Shown here: piece by piece, positions 1 through 10,289 of the stretch
How positions within the stretch are numbered: position 1 is the stretch's first letter
Layout: every line of letters begins with the position of its first letter
From: Planococcus citri
Lineage: Eukaryota > Arthropoda > Insecta > Hemiptera > Pseudococcidae
Direction of reading: 5' to 3'
Length of the DNA: 64,000 nt
Assembly: GCF_950023065.1 (NCBI RefSeq)
Contig: NC_088678.1
Span: 61,286,460 to 61,350,459, forward strand
Position numbers and translations under genes: made by a program
The notes under the pieces: generated by a model
Told to the model about the DNA's origin: nothing
Databases searched by the model: none
What the model saw: the letters and a program-made list of their open reading frames with translations, nothing else

Positions 1-1039
1 GAAAAATTCTCACATATATCGTCATGTATATCGATTTCATGGTTTTCAGTGGCTCCAAATTCGAATCTGATGGTAATTTTGGGCTATGTTGTGTTGAGCT
101 TGTGATAATAGGAATTCCCCTACGTTGTTTTCCGTGTGGGTATACCTATTATTTGTCTGCATTTGAACTTCTATAGGACTAAACTGCTGTTTTCAAAAAT
201 TTTGGCAAAGAAAAAGTTTCAGGGATTTCAATTCCACACATCGCCACTCCCCTTGTTTATTTTCAAGATCCAGATGCCCAGATGTTGCTAAATGAGGTGC
301 TACCCTAATCTTCTATCATAGCTTCATAAATTCAAAAAGTATGTGGATTAATTGATAATTTGTTGTTGATGACACTTGAATGAATTTGACCCACCCCTCT
401 CCAATATTTTGTGTGTGAACATCTGAAAAATCCAGAAAATTGGAAAAATTTGGCAGGAAAACAGAGAAAAGTAAGGAAAAAATCATTTGTGTGACAGACT
501 GGATAGTGGATATCTTGATTCAGAAGTTGAAAGTCAAATTTCCTGGTGTTAAGATTTAAAAAACGAGTGCTGGTGTTGTGTAAAAAGAATACGTTTGCAG
601 ATAACAGAAAATTGACCTCAGATTTGGATTCCGCGCCTTTGAGAACCTAACAATCGATATGTTGTAAGGGTACTTTCCGTTGGAGTGAGAATCACCCTTC
701 CCCTTGCCCCGCCCTTTGTTTATACTTTCTGAATTTTTTTTTAGAATATCGCTCATAACACGAATCTTTCAATCTGGAAAAAATTTCAATCTAAAAAATG
801 TATTCAGCGAACATTATTTTTCGCTTCAGAATGCCACTGAATTATGAAACCATCATTTTTAGTTTTTGGGTGGGGGTAGTGGAGGGAATTTTTCTACAAA
901 TGTACAATATTTGAGCACGTGTGTGATTATGGATGTCGGATTTAGTCATTTTCATCAATTGCACTTTTGATTTGATAAGCCATGAGGTTTCATGGAATGA
1001 GCCCCCATCCAGTTTTTGTTGGAAATTCTGGACTTCGAA
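1..1039. other. AT-rich non-coding stretch
   Basis: No reading frame here looks coding. A stretch near position 25-70 (words like TATCGATTTCATGG and a following TCGAATCTGA) resembles the duplicated unit at 1040-1300, so this is probably a diverged copy of the same dispersed repeat. Confidence 0.5.
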
Positions 1040-1300
1040 GAGGGGTTGAAGGGGGGGGGGGGGTCTAAAAAATTTCCTAGATACTTATATCGAGTTGCAT
1101 ATCGATTTCATGGTTTAGAATAGTGCTGATTCCGAATCTGAGGTCAGAATTCAAATACAACTCATTCTGTCCTAGTTTGAAGGGGGGGGGGTTCTGATAA
1201 AATTTTGAAATATATCGAGTTGCATATCGATTTCATGGTTTAGAACGACGCTGATTCCGAATCTAAGGTCAGAATTTAAATACAACGCACTCTGTCCGAG
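1040..1300. repeat. Two-copy tandem duplication, about 125 bp, with G-runs
   Basis: Two head-to-tail copies share ATATCGAGTTGCATATCGAT at 1087 and 1212, then the words GCTGATTCCGAATCT and GGTCAGAATT. Each copy is preceded by a G-run (about 1051-1063 and 1182-1190). Copies differ at several bases, so the duplication is not recent. A related sentence occurs near 51575-51640. Confidence 0.75.
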
Positions 1301-1370
1301 TAAGCAGCTTCCTGATCATCTAGTATCGATTGAGACAGCTTCGAAAGATATTCAACTCTAATTATTCGCT

Positions 1371-1396
1371 TTAAGGGTATTCTTTACACCGTTATC
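1371..1396 (+). repeat. Possible TTAA-bounded terminal inverted repeat, left copy
   Basis: TTAAGGGTATTCTTTACAC followed by GTTATC is found again in inverted orientation at 8552-8578, with TTAA at the outer end of each. This could be the end of a TTAA-targeting DNA transposon (piggyBac or Kolobok type) or simply two solo copies of a short repeat; no transposase lies between them. Confidence 0.35.
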
Positions 1397-2599
1397 ACCA
1401 AGTGTGGTTTCTGGTTGCATACCAGTTTTTCCTTAACATATATGTTTACATTTAGTGATTTACCTCGCGAACGACCAAAAATCACGAACTGCAGAGGTGC
1501 ATTTCTTCTTTCTATTCATTCACAATCAGACAATAGTGCATACTACGCAACCTTTTCTTAACAATACCCACCCTCTGCACCCCGCACTTGCGAAGTTTTT
1601 AAACTATCTAAGCTTCTTGTTGTACAGTATATTAGGTGTGTGATGCATTCGAGAGTGACTTTTACGTTTTTACATTACTGTACACCCTACCCCTACCTTC
1701 ACCCTGCTGTGTATTTTTATACCTATTAGCTATCTATATTTCTCTCAGTCTGTTTTTTTTCTCGCAATTCTTATTACCTAAGCTGAAGTATCGAAAGAAG
1801 AAAGGACATACTCATATGAAATATTGAATTTTTCGAGGGTGATACTGATGGGATTTTTCACACTGATCTCAAGAAAAATGATAAAAAAATTCCACTTCAT
1901 AAACATTTTCCGCAAAAACAATTTTTTTCCCATTGTTCATCGTTTTTGAGGGTGAAAATGGACTTTCTGGTCGAACTAAACACCCTACAAAAAAATTATT
2001 CCAGTATAGCACGTTTTTTTTTTTTTAAATAGGAAGCATTAGTTCTTACTCTAAGATTTGTGCTTAAAGTTTAAATGTTCTACTTTCATCTATTCTTTTT
2101 TTCGTAGAATGCATGGTTGATCCAGAAAAAAATATTTTTACTGTCAAAAAAGGTGAAAAAATAGGAAAAATTTTCAACCAAAAATTGATTCGCGGAAAAG
2201 TTATACATGATGGAAAAAGTAGCTCCATTTTTGAAATCAAATAACAGCATTTCAGAAGCTCCAAAGGTCGATCTCCGATATTTATAGTAGGTGTGAAAGG
2301 TCGTTCATTTGACAAGTCAAAATTGAGCTTTTTATATTTTTCCAAAATTATCTGAAAAGTGAAAAGCGTAACATCTCAGAGAAAAATCAATTTAGTGAGA
2401 GATTTTATGCTACATGATCAAAATGTTTTTTAGTTTCTGGGTAAATATTTTTTTTTAGAAGATAAGGGGCTTCACAGAATAAATGAAGAGAAGCAAAATT
2501 ATAGAACATGATTTCCCACCAGTAGAAAGTGGTCAATTTTTTACGTGCAGGTTTAAGTATTGTTTGAGACATTCTAAGAGAAAAAAAATGATAAATTTA
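1397..2599. other. AT-rich non-coding stretch with a degenerate fold-back
   Basis: I see no gene. The segments 1961-2000 and 2101-2150 resemble, in reversed order, the arms of the fold-back element at 25.9-26.2 kb (shared words GTAGAATG, TTTCTGG.CGAAC). A divergent copy of the motif shared by fold-back elements lies at 2494-2517 (CAAAATTATAGAACATGATT). Confidence 0.4.
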
Positions 2600-2722
2600 T
2601 CGAAGTGATTTTTTTCCTAAGTTGAGATAACAAAAACTGAATTCTTACATTAAAATTGATATTGTTCTATTTTTCGAATTACAAATTTTTCAAGTCTTTT
2701 GCCCTCGCTTCGCTCAGACCAA
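2600..2722 (+). repeat. Dispersed repeat ending in GCCCTCGCTTCGCTC
   Basis: This block matches 6360-6485 over most of its length (words TTGAGATAA, ATTAAAATTGAT, GAATTACAAATTTTTCAA, then CTTTTGCCCTCGCTTCGCTC). Shorter matches to the CG-containing end occur at 5859-5880 and 7107-7125. It is an interspersed repeat of unknown class; no ends or target duplications could be fixed. Confidence 0.6.
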
Positions 2723-3417
2723 TTTGTTTTTTTTGCCGAGTTTCAATTTCAAAAAACCTATGATTGAATTTGAAAAATGTTGAAATCAGAAAAAAAGAAT
2801 AGAATTAGTTGTATAGTTGTCGACAAACTTTGTCAGCTTGTAGGGGGAGCTGAAGAAAATTTGGGAGAGTTGGAATAACAAAGGGGAAATATTGATACTG
2901 AAAATTATCCTGGCTGTGTAATGTGTAGCTCCAAAAAATCTTTAAAATAATCCCAGCAACTTATCACCATTTCAAATGCATTTGTGGGTAGAAGGTTCAT
3001 AGTACCTCTACCTAACTACCTACCTACCTATTTATATCAATAAATGAAACAAAATTTTATGAGCAAATTGTTTTCCTATAAGTACTTTTTATATGACCAG
3101 CTTTGTGTTCTATTGCAATTGAATGTTCTTTTCAGACGTGCCAATTTTCCTCAAAGAGAGCGAATTTTTCAAAATATGCGTTGTGATTTTTTACTTTTAC
3201 CACTACTCCCACCTCTTTTCGAAAATAACTGCACCAGTTCTAAAAGGTAGTATACTTGAGATTCTGTGTAGCGTCGATCAAGGATCAAGGTCGTCATTGC
3301 CCTCAAAATCCAAGATCTCTTTTGGAGTTCTACTGAGTGGTTAAAAATTCTAAAATCGCTTACTTTTGGAGTTTTGAGTAAATTAGTACATATTTTAAAA
3401 AGGGTGTGATTTAATAC
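2723..3417. other. AT-rich non-coding stretch
   Basis: Nothing gene-like. It contains a short (CTAC)n microsatellite around 3004-3030 (TACCTACCTACCTA) of the kind seen throughout the high-complexity parts of the window. Confidence 0.5.
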
Positions 3418-3839
3418 CACGACAAAAAAGGGCGTCAGCACGACAAGCATAGGCACTTTCACGCCAGAAAAATCATTACCACGACTAAATGGGAAATTCC
3501 CGACAATAAAGAGCTTACCCCGACATAAAAGGTACTCCAACGACAAAATAATGTATCAAACGACGAATTAAAAAATTCACGACATTTTATTACTTTCAAC
3601 TCCTATATAAGGCAATGCACGACAAAATTTTTCCATCAAAAACAGTCATTTCACCGACAGAAATAAACGTTTAAAAAATATTAAAATGATACCAAAACTA
3701 GACAGCTAAGCAAAGCTTAGCTGCAAAGTGTGCGTAGCTAGCTGCCTTTTCTACAGCTATAACCGTTATTACATCTAGGTAGTGCATAAGTGAATCAACC
3801 ATGTCACAGTGATGAGAATTTTTGAAACTCTCACTGCTT

Positions 3840-4515
3840 CAAAATAATAATTGTTTTTCAGTGTTTTCATATTTTCCAAATTACAATAGGTATTTCAGAA
3901 TAATTTATAAGCTTGTATTGCTTCTAAATTAAGAAATTTCTAGTTGTTTTTCATAGTTTGCATTGTTTTAAAATTTACAAAATTTCAAATCGATTTCCCG
4001 AATTCCCCATCGCTACAATTTCATAAAGTTTTCAATAAATTTTCAGAATTTTGCATTGCTGCTGAGTTAGGAAATTTGAAATCAATTTTTAGAATTCACA
4101 TTGCCTCTAAATGGTCAAATTTTGAATAATTTGTCAGAATTCTTATTGTCTTTAAATTAAAAAATTTCAAATTCAATTTTCAAGTTCATATTGTCCACAA
4201 ATTGTAAAACGTTTACTCAATTTTTGGAATTCACATTGCCTCCAATTTTTCAGAATTCTCATCTTCTTCATAAATATTACAATACTTATTTCATATAATT
4301 TTCAAGTTCACATTATCTGCAACTTACAGAACTTTTAATCAATTTTTGGAATTCTCAGCGTCTCTAAATACAAATTTTCATATCATTTTTTTTAGAATTT
4401 CTATTGTCTTCAAATTTATAAATTTTCAAACCAATTTTCAGAACTTGCTTTTTATTCTAAATTAAGAATTAAATCTTATAAAATACCTATGTTAAGAATT
4501 TGCATTGCCTATTAC
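3840..4515. repeat. Degenerate minisatellite, about 47-bp period
   Basis: The phrase CAGAATT(C)-CATTGCCTCTAAATT-AAATTT recurs roughly every 44-54 bp (near 4044, 4091, 4135, 4181, 4227, 4250, 4303, 4348, 4393, 4439 and 4495). Copies have diverged strongly. No coding signal. Confidence 0.6.
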
Positions 4516-4860
4516 ACGAAAAAAATATGGGTAATTTTTACAAAAAAATTTAACTAAATACTCACAATTAAGTACCAGATCCCATTCAATAATGTTTACT
4601 GTAATCGTATAGTAAAACTTATCATTTTAATAAATTTTGCTATAGGTACCAATAGTAAAAATCATTTTGTTTTAATAATTTTTACTAAATCATGATAATA
4701 AAAATTACATGTTTCAATTGTACAAAAATTGGTTTAATTTCTCATTTTGAAGTAATTTTTAAATTATAAGTAAAAAGTTAAAAATTATTCATGTCAAGTA
4801 ATTCTTACTTTATACTTATGGTTATAGGTAGACAAAAAATTAATGAAATGAATTTTTAGT

Positions 4861-4946
4861 TAGCAAATGATATCATAATTCATAACTCAATTTCAGCATT
4901 ATTTAGCAAATGATATTATAATTCATAACTCAATTTCAGCATTATT
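4861..4946. repeat. 43-bp tandem duplication
   Basis: TAGCAAATGATAT.ATAATT and the following CATAACTCAATTTCAGCATT are repeated head to tail with one clear mismatch, at 4861 and 4904. A young local duplication. Confidence 0.8.
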
Positions 4947-5037
4947 TTTGCCCCATTTTCATGTACTACATTTATAGGTAGTAACTCCAAAGCATTTACC
5001 TATCCAATTTTCCTACGAAAAATCTGTCACCTACCTA

Positions 5038-5118
5038 CTTACCTCACGGGGATTCGAACCTGGGTCCCTAAATTTCCTATTCCTACCTACATGCCCTATC
5101 CACTCAGCCACCTATTCA
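5038..5118 (-). other. tRNA-like unit with Pol III A and B boxes (tRNA pseudogene or SINE head)
   Basis: On the minus strand TGGCTGAGTGG (5110-5100) fits the A box consensus TRGYNNANNNG, and GGTTCGAATCC (5059-5049) is a perfect B box, with tRNA-like spacing. The acceptor stem does not pair, only three of five T-stem pairs form and no anticodon stem is evident, so it is not a functional tRNA. A decayed tRNA gene or the 5' head of a tRNA-derived SINE are the likely origins; the D-arm resembles class II tRNAs (Ser/Leu). No poly-A tail or target duplication was found. Confidence 0.45.
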
Positions 5119-5200
5119 CTACGAAGGTACCGGCATTAAAATAATATATTTGTTTGGTAAACGCCCCACCAAACCACTCCCACTTGGAATTTACAGCTAA

Positions 5201-5288
5201 CAGACCGGGGGTGTAACAGGGTACCATGAAACACAGCTGGTGATGGAATAGACTGGGGGTATAGCAGGGTACAATGAGCGGCAGGTGT
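5201..5288. repeat. Degenerate tandem duplication, about 48 bp
   Basis: CAGACCGGGGGTGTAACAGG followed by GTACCATGAA at 5201 is echoed by TAGACTGGGGGTATAGCAGG followed by GTACAATGAG at 5249. Surroundings are non-coding. Confidence 0.6.
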
Positions 5289-6359
5289 TCTACAAGTCCC
5301 CTTTTCCCTTTTTTAGGATTTAATGCATTAAAATAATGAACTAAAATTGCAATTACTCAGCAATTACCCATCCGAATTGAATGAAAATTAATCTATTCCC
5401 TCCGCCTTAATGATTCTCAAATGGTGTCCAATAGGTACAAAAAACGGTTGGATAGCTTAAGAGAACATTCAGTTCCAATAAAATTTCATTTCTCAAAGCG
5501 AAACCAATAGTGTGCTACGCACACTAAAAACGAAGTAGGTACTTAAAAAATTGCTGTTTATAGAAGTAATGTTTTGTGGACTTTGATGGGCGACCCCTCT
5601 TCCTCTTTTGACCTCAGGGACGGACCGAAAGGGGGCCAAGGGGAGACAGTTTGCCCCCCTTCGGTTCCGCGAAAGCAGGAAAAACTTGGGAAATTGTGAG
5701 AAATTCAAGAAAGTTGAAAAAATACAAAAATTCCAACAATATTTTAGTTTCTGTTCTCAAAAATTCACATTTTTTACAGTCATGTATTTAATTATTGTTC
5801 ATTTACCGACAAAAACGCCGATCTATACTCAAAATTCTCATTTTTTCCCTAAGCTTTAGCCCTCGCTTCGCTTTGGCCAATTTGGTTCTCTTCTACTGAG
5901 TTACAATTTCACTCAATTTTTTTTGAAAGAAACCCTCAGTTGATCATTTGTCAAAATTTGTACAAATTATAATTGTAATTGAGCTGATAATGTTCTGTCG
6001 TGTATGAAATTATTTTGTCGTGAATACATGCTTATCTTGTTATTAAATCGTAGTCGTTCATAAATACTTTATTGTCGGGCGTTATCTGGCGTGGAACTTC
6101 ATCATTTTTCGTCGTTTATTCATCTTTTATGAACGAAAAAAGGCTCGTCGTGATGACGCCCTTTTTCGTCGTGCAAAAAATATTTCCCCTTTTGAAAATG
6201 ATTTCTTCCCAAATATTTTGTATTGAGCCAAAGCATCGAAAGCAGAGTGTCTACTGGCAAGAAACTCGCAAGAAAGCAAGAAAAAGGCGAGAAATTGACA
6301 CGGGTGGTAAAAAGCAAAAAAATTTCCAAAAAATTCACATAAAAAATCTCTAAACAATA
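5289..6359. other. Non-coding stretch inside and beside the CACGAC element
   Basis: Nothing recognisable as a gene. It includes one copy of the CCCTCGCTTCGCT dispersed repeat (5859-5880) and the GTCGT-rich right end of the putative fold-back element (5995-6173). Confidence 0.4.
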
Positions 6360-6485
6360 ATTGAAGTTATCCCACCAATTTTTAAAAATTTTGAGATAAA
6401 AAAAATTGAATCCTTTCATTAAAATTGATGTCTTTTACTTTTTGAATTACAAATTTTTCAAAACTTTTGCCCTCGCTTCGCTCAT
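6360..6485 (+). repeat. Dispersed repeat ending in GCCCTCGCTTCGCTC, second copy
   Basis: Matches 2600-2722 through the words TTGAGATAA, ATTAAAATTGATG, GAATTACAAATTTTTCAA and CTTTTGCCCTCGCTTCGCTC. It lies about 75 bp outside the 8-bp duplication of the hAT-type element that follows. Confidence 0.6.
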
Positions 6486-6561
6486 GGCTATTCAACATGA
6501 TGCCTTCAAAAATTTTAAGAATTCAAAAATTGAATTAAAAAATTCCAGAAATACTCCCAAT

Positions 6562-6943
6562 CAGCGTTGGCAGCCTTTGTATAGCAGGTGTAGCGAGCTG
6601 CTACACCCAGAAGCAGTTCGCTACACCCAAAAAAACAGTTCGCTACACCCAGAAAAAATTCGCTACACTCATAAAAAAATTATTCTCCAATTTTACATTG
6701 TTATAACTCAAGTTTTTAGCAATAACTATTCGTTTTGTTCGCTTTTCTCTAGTTGGCTACCTACACAGACACAATTTTTGTGGTAAAAGTTGATAAACAG
6801 TGAAAAATCTCTATTTTTTGTTCTTTTTCAATCAGTTTAAGAACCTCAAAAACTTTTGCTACACCCAGAAAAAATCGACACTTTTTTCTTTCAACAAACC
6901 CCAGTTTCGCTACACCCAGGCGAAATCTAGGCTGCCACCGCTG
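6562..6943. mobile_element. hAT-type MITE, 382 bp, core of GCTACACCCA words
   Basis: Ends are inverted: CAGCGTTGGCAGCC on the left and, read on the minus strand, CAGCGGTGGCAGCC on the right (one mismatch in 14). The element is flanked by an exact 8-bp duplication CTCCCAAT at 6554-6561 and 6944-6951. The duplication fits the nTnnnnAn preference of hAT transposases. No transposase is present, so it is non-autonomous. Its core repeats GCTACACCCA about six times (for example near 6599, 6620, 6640, 6857 and 6908), separated by A-rich spacers. Confidence 0.85.
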
Positions 6944-6951
6944 CTCCCAAT

Positions 6952-8225
6952 ACCCGAACCATTTGAAAAGTGCGAATTTTTCATTTTTTCTGAACAGAAC
7001 CATCAACTTTTCAGAATTATTGATACTGTTGTGTTCCGGTGAAAATGTAAAATAAAACATACAAAATGATTGTTTTTTCGTTTTTTGGAACAATTTTTCG
7101 AAAAATGTTCGCTCTCGTTTCGCTTGAGTATAGTAATTTTACCGTCATTTCAATAAAATAATCATTATGAAGGGTTTTCGAGAAATTACCTAAAATTTCG
7201 ATTTTTCATGTCTAGAATCTGGTTGTATTGCCCCTCCCCCGCCATAAAAATATAAACTCCCTCTATGATTTCATCTGTAAATGCCGCTGATGTTCAGCAT
7301 ACTTAAAATTTTGATTTTTGTAGGAAAAATCACAATTTTTTGTTAGCAAAATGACATGATACATCCCCCTGCCCAAATTACATGACTTTGATCCGCCTCT
7401 GAGTCTGTTTTCATCTTTGAATCAAATTGAATTTATTTTATTAGGTAATTTTTTACTCGTTAGGTTGGTTTCAACAGACACTCATGGAAAGTGGAAAGAT
7501 ATAATTTCTGAAACCGGGGAAATATTTTAGAATTCAGTTGTGTCAATTTTTTGGTCATTATTGCCAATTTCATAAACTCGAAAAATTATTAAAAGTTTTA
7601 GGCAGTTTAATTTCAACTGATTGAATGAAAAAAAATGGAATTTTATTCACTGTAACACACGCATATGTATCAAAAAATTTCCTGGGCGAAACTCTAGTAT
7701 GTATTGTTAAAAAGAAACCCAAACAAGCCTATACGTGAAGTGAGAGCTGAAGGCTTGATAATTCAAAAAGTAAAAACATCATAATTCAAGAATTGAAACG
7801 AAATTTTGACAATAGGAAAAAAATCCGTTTTTTCTCGACGTTGAATGTTGAGTGGATATTAAGCAACGTTTTTTGTTCATTTTGTATTTTTGAAAAAGAA
7901 AATTATCCATCATTTTTTAGTTTTCTTCAAATTTAACCCCCTCCCCTACCAAATTTTCCACTCCTAGGCGGCCGCCTTGTCTTGCCTATTGAACTAGAAA
8001 ATCAAATCGACATTCGACACCCAGCATACACCCAGTAACAGTAACCTCAGAAGAAGTCGGAAGAAGTAAAACCGGTTTAGTTTAAATACTTACCCAAAAT
8101 CTGTGAAGAACGAAACTACCCTTCTGCATAACGTCCAACCCTCACGCACTCCCTCTATATTTTTTTGGCTGAACTGTTACTAGGAATGTCACATGTCCCG
8201 CCACCCGCTTCCATCCATCAGAGTA
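6952..8225. other. AT-rich non-coding stretch
   Basis: I see no gene. A fourth, degenerate CTCGTTTCGCTTGAG word occurs near 7107. C-rich runs near 7230 and 7940 and a GGCGGCCGCC palindrome near 7969 are the only non-AT landmarks. Confidence 0.4.
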
Positions 8226-8527
8226 CTGAACTTTTTCGTCTGATTACTCCGTAAGTTTCAACTTTTTGAATTTTTTTTTTTTTACAGTATGGTTCAAAAA
8301 AATGAGATCTAGCCGCGTACGTCGCCACATTTTTGATATAACCCTTCAGTTGCCTGCTTGGCTGCTCGCAAGTTACTGCTTTTCAAAGCTTTTTTTTGAG
8401 AAAAATAATTGATAATTTCGAAAAATCGCTACGTACGCCGCTAGATAAAAGCATTAACGTCACATTAAAACAAACCCCATTGAAATCGGTTAAAAATTCG
8501 CGGAGTAATTAGACGAATAAGTTGAGC
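8226..8527. repeat. Imperfect 300-bp hairpin element
   Basis: CTGAACTTTTTCGTCTGATT at 8226 is inverted at 8501-8527 (CGGAGTAATTAGACG). A second inverted pair lies inside: AGATCTAGCCGCGTACGTCG at 8305 against GCTACGTACGCCGCTAGAT at 8428. The whole segment folds back on itself, as MITEs do, but no target duplication could be fixed. Confidence 0.55.
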
Positions 8528-8551
8528 ATTTTTCCCGAACATAACCTAGTA

Positions 8552-8578
8552 GATAACAAGTGTAAAGAATACCCTTAA
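8552..8578 (-). repeat. Possible TTAA-bounded terminal inverted repeat, right copy
   Basis: GATAAC and GTGTAAAGAATACCCTTAA form the inverted partner of 1371-1396. A 17-bp stretch plus the TTAA is exact. Confidence 0.35.
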
Positions 8579-10200
8579 GATTCACCTATTTCGTTAAAAC
8601 ACTCGAGTGTCTTCCCAGGAAAACGCTTATTATCGAACGTGAGTCATCTCGAGTGTCATTATTCGGTCAATATGGAACACTGTCGGACGTAGCGGTAGCG
8701 AATGCAGCAGCAGTCGCATCGCAGGTGGGCACCTATCAAATGTCTTCCTGATTGACCAACACATACGGTCGCGTTATGGTTCTTACGCTTTGCCGGCCAG
8801 ACCAGGCCGCCGCGACGACGTTCATGTATCTCGTGTATTGTTACATTCACACATGAGAGTGAGAGAGAAAATATGCACCGATTTCGGAATCCGTCGTATA
8901 TAAGACGTAGGTACTGCTTTATACACACATATACGAATGTTTAACAATGCTCGGACTTCGTAACGTTATACGTGAACGTAAGTTACGTGACGGACATAAA
9001 AATTGCGCGTTTGTTGGAAATACTGACTGGCTGGCGCTGGCACTGGCACGATACGTACAGTACGTTGAAAAAAGAGCCGGCTCGGGCGAGGGAGGCTCTT
9101 GTAAAAAGTTATATAAGAGAACGCGATGCAGTGTGCCGCGGCACCTGCGGCTATGCTGTATTTATTCTGGGAGAGTTGATGAAAAAAAAATCCGAATCCG
9201 CATATCCGCGGATAGCTATAAAAATATTTAACATTGTTTACGGCTCGACTAAAAGGGATTGCAGTTTAAAGAGAAACTATATCGTTTATGTTACATTATT
9301 ATTATATTCTCGATATAGACAAATAAGAACCGCAATGCCTCCATGCATTGGCGTACTTGTACGAGTATACCCCGCGATCCGCATCCAATCATGGACCATC
9401 GGTAATCACGCCGCGTACATAAATCTGGTTTCGCTGTTTATAGATTTGTCTTAGTTGTCGTCTGTGTACGTCGACTTGCACACATACTACGTAAGAGTCT
9501 CGGTGAAAATACGTGGTACTGGAGGATACCACTAATCTTGTTTATATGCGTATGACTTGTAAATTTCGCAGCGCACAATACGAGTATTGTATGGATAAGA
9601 GATGCTATAAATTTTTGGTAATTGATGTCTTTATTTATCGATAATACGAAGTGGATTTTTTCTCCTTTTTTTCGTCAACTTATATGCGATTCTATTCTTA
9701 TTTCGTCGCCTGAAGATGAGCTCGATTCCGCGTCAGGTAAACCAGTTCTCTTAGGATGCGATCTGCGGATGTATTTGATCGGATATGTAGGTATACTCAA
9801 GAGTCAGACGTATGTATACTGTATAGTTAAGTATAGCGGTGAATTGTACACAAATGTGGAAGATATCTAGGACTTGGACATTTATGTGAAAGAGGTTAAT
9901 GCCATATGTACTAGAAAATTAGTATATCGTGTTTTGCCTGCACCGTCATTCAACCTGCCTGTCTATGCCATCGAGACTTGTCTATATATTCCGTTATGTA
10001 TGTAGAAGGAAGCGGAGGCGGTGTAGTTTTTCTATCCTGAGTTGTAATATTCTAAAATGCGTGGTGACTGGATGGTGGAAATTTACTAGTTTTGGTGGTC
10101 GATATATTGTGCAGACAAAATCCCCCTTGTCTATGAAGGTATGTTTTGGTGTGGGACCAATCGTTGTGAAAATGCCATGATTTGGTTCCAGCGAGTTGAA
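8579..10200. other. High-complexity, CpG-rich island without recognisable gene
   Basis: Unlike the neighbouring AT-rich repeats, this stretch has balanced composition and many CG dinucleotides. One 160-codon frame stays open at 8972-9454 (+), but its product resembles nothing I know, begins with GTG and has internal composition typical of chance frames. It may hold regulatory or unannotated exonic sequence. Confidence 0.4.
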
Positions 10201-10289
10201 GTACTGGGAGATCTTAAAATTGCAGAAGAGTCGATTTGATCATCCATCATTGCTTATGGTTTTGAAAAGACTTTCAATTTTTGAAGATT

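Larger units (their letters stand above)
3418..6173. mobile_element. Putative fold-back DNA element with CACGAC subterminal words
   Basis: The two ends are inverted copies over about 32 bp: left CACGACAAAAAAGGGCGTCA then CACGAC; right (read on the minus strand) CACGACGAAAAAGGGCGTCA then CACGAC. Inward from each end the word CACGAC/ACGACA recurs irregularly, on the plus strand at 3418-3660 and on the minus strand at 5995-6173. This is the pattern expected of subterminal transposase-binding repeats. I find no target-site duplication and no transposase. The interior holds a minisatellite, a small duplication and a tRNA-like unit, so it may be a composite or two separate relics. Confidence 0.4.

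Noticed and set aside
5038..5118. A functional tRNA gene on the minus strand
   Set aside because: Acceptor stem and anticodon stem do not form and the T stem has two mismatches, so only the Pol III boxes are intact.
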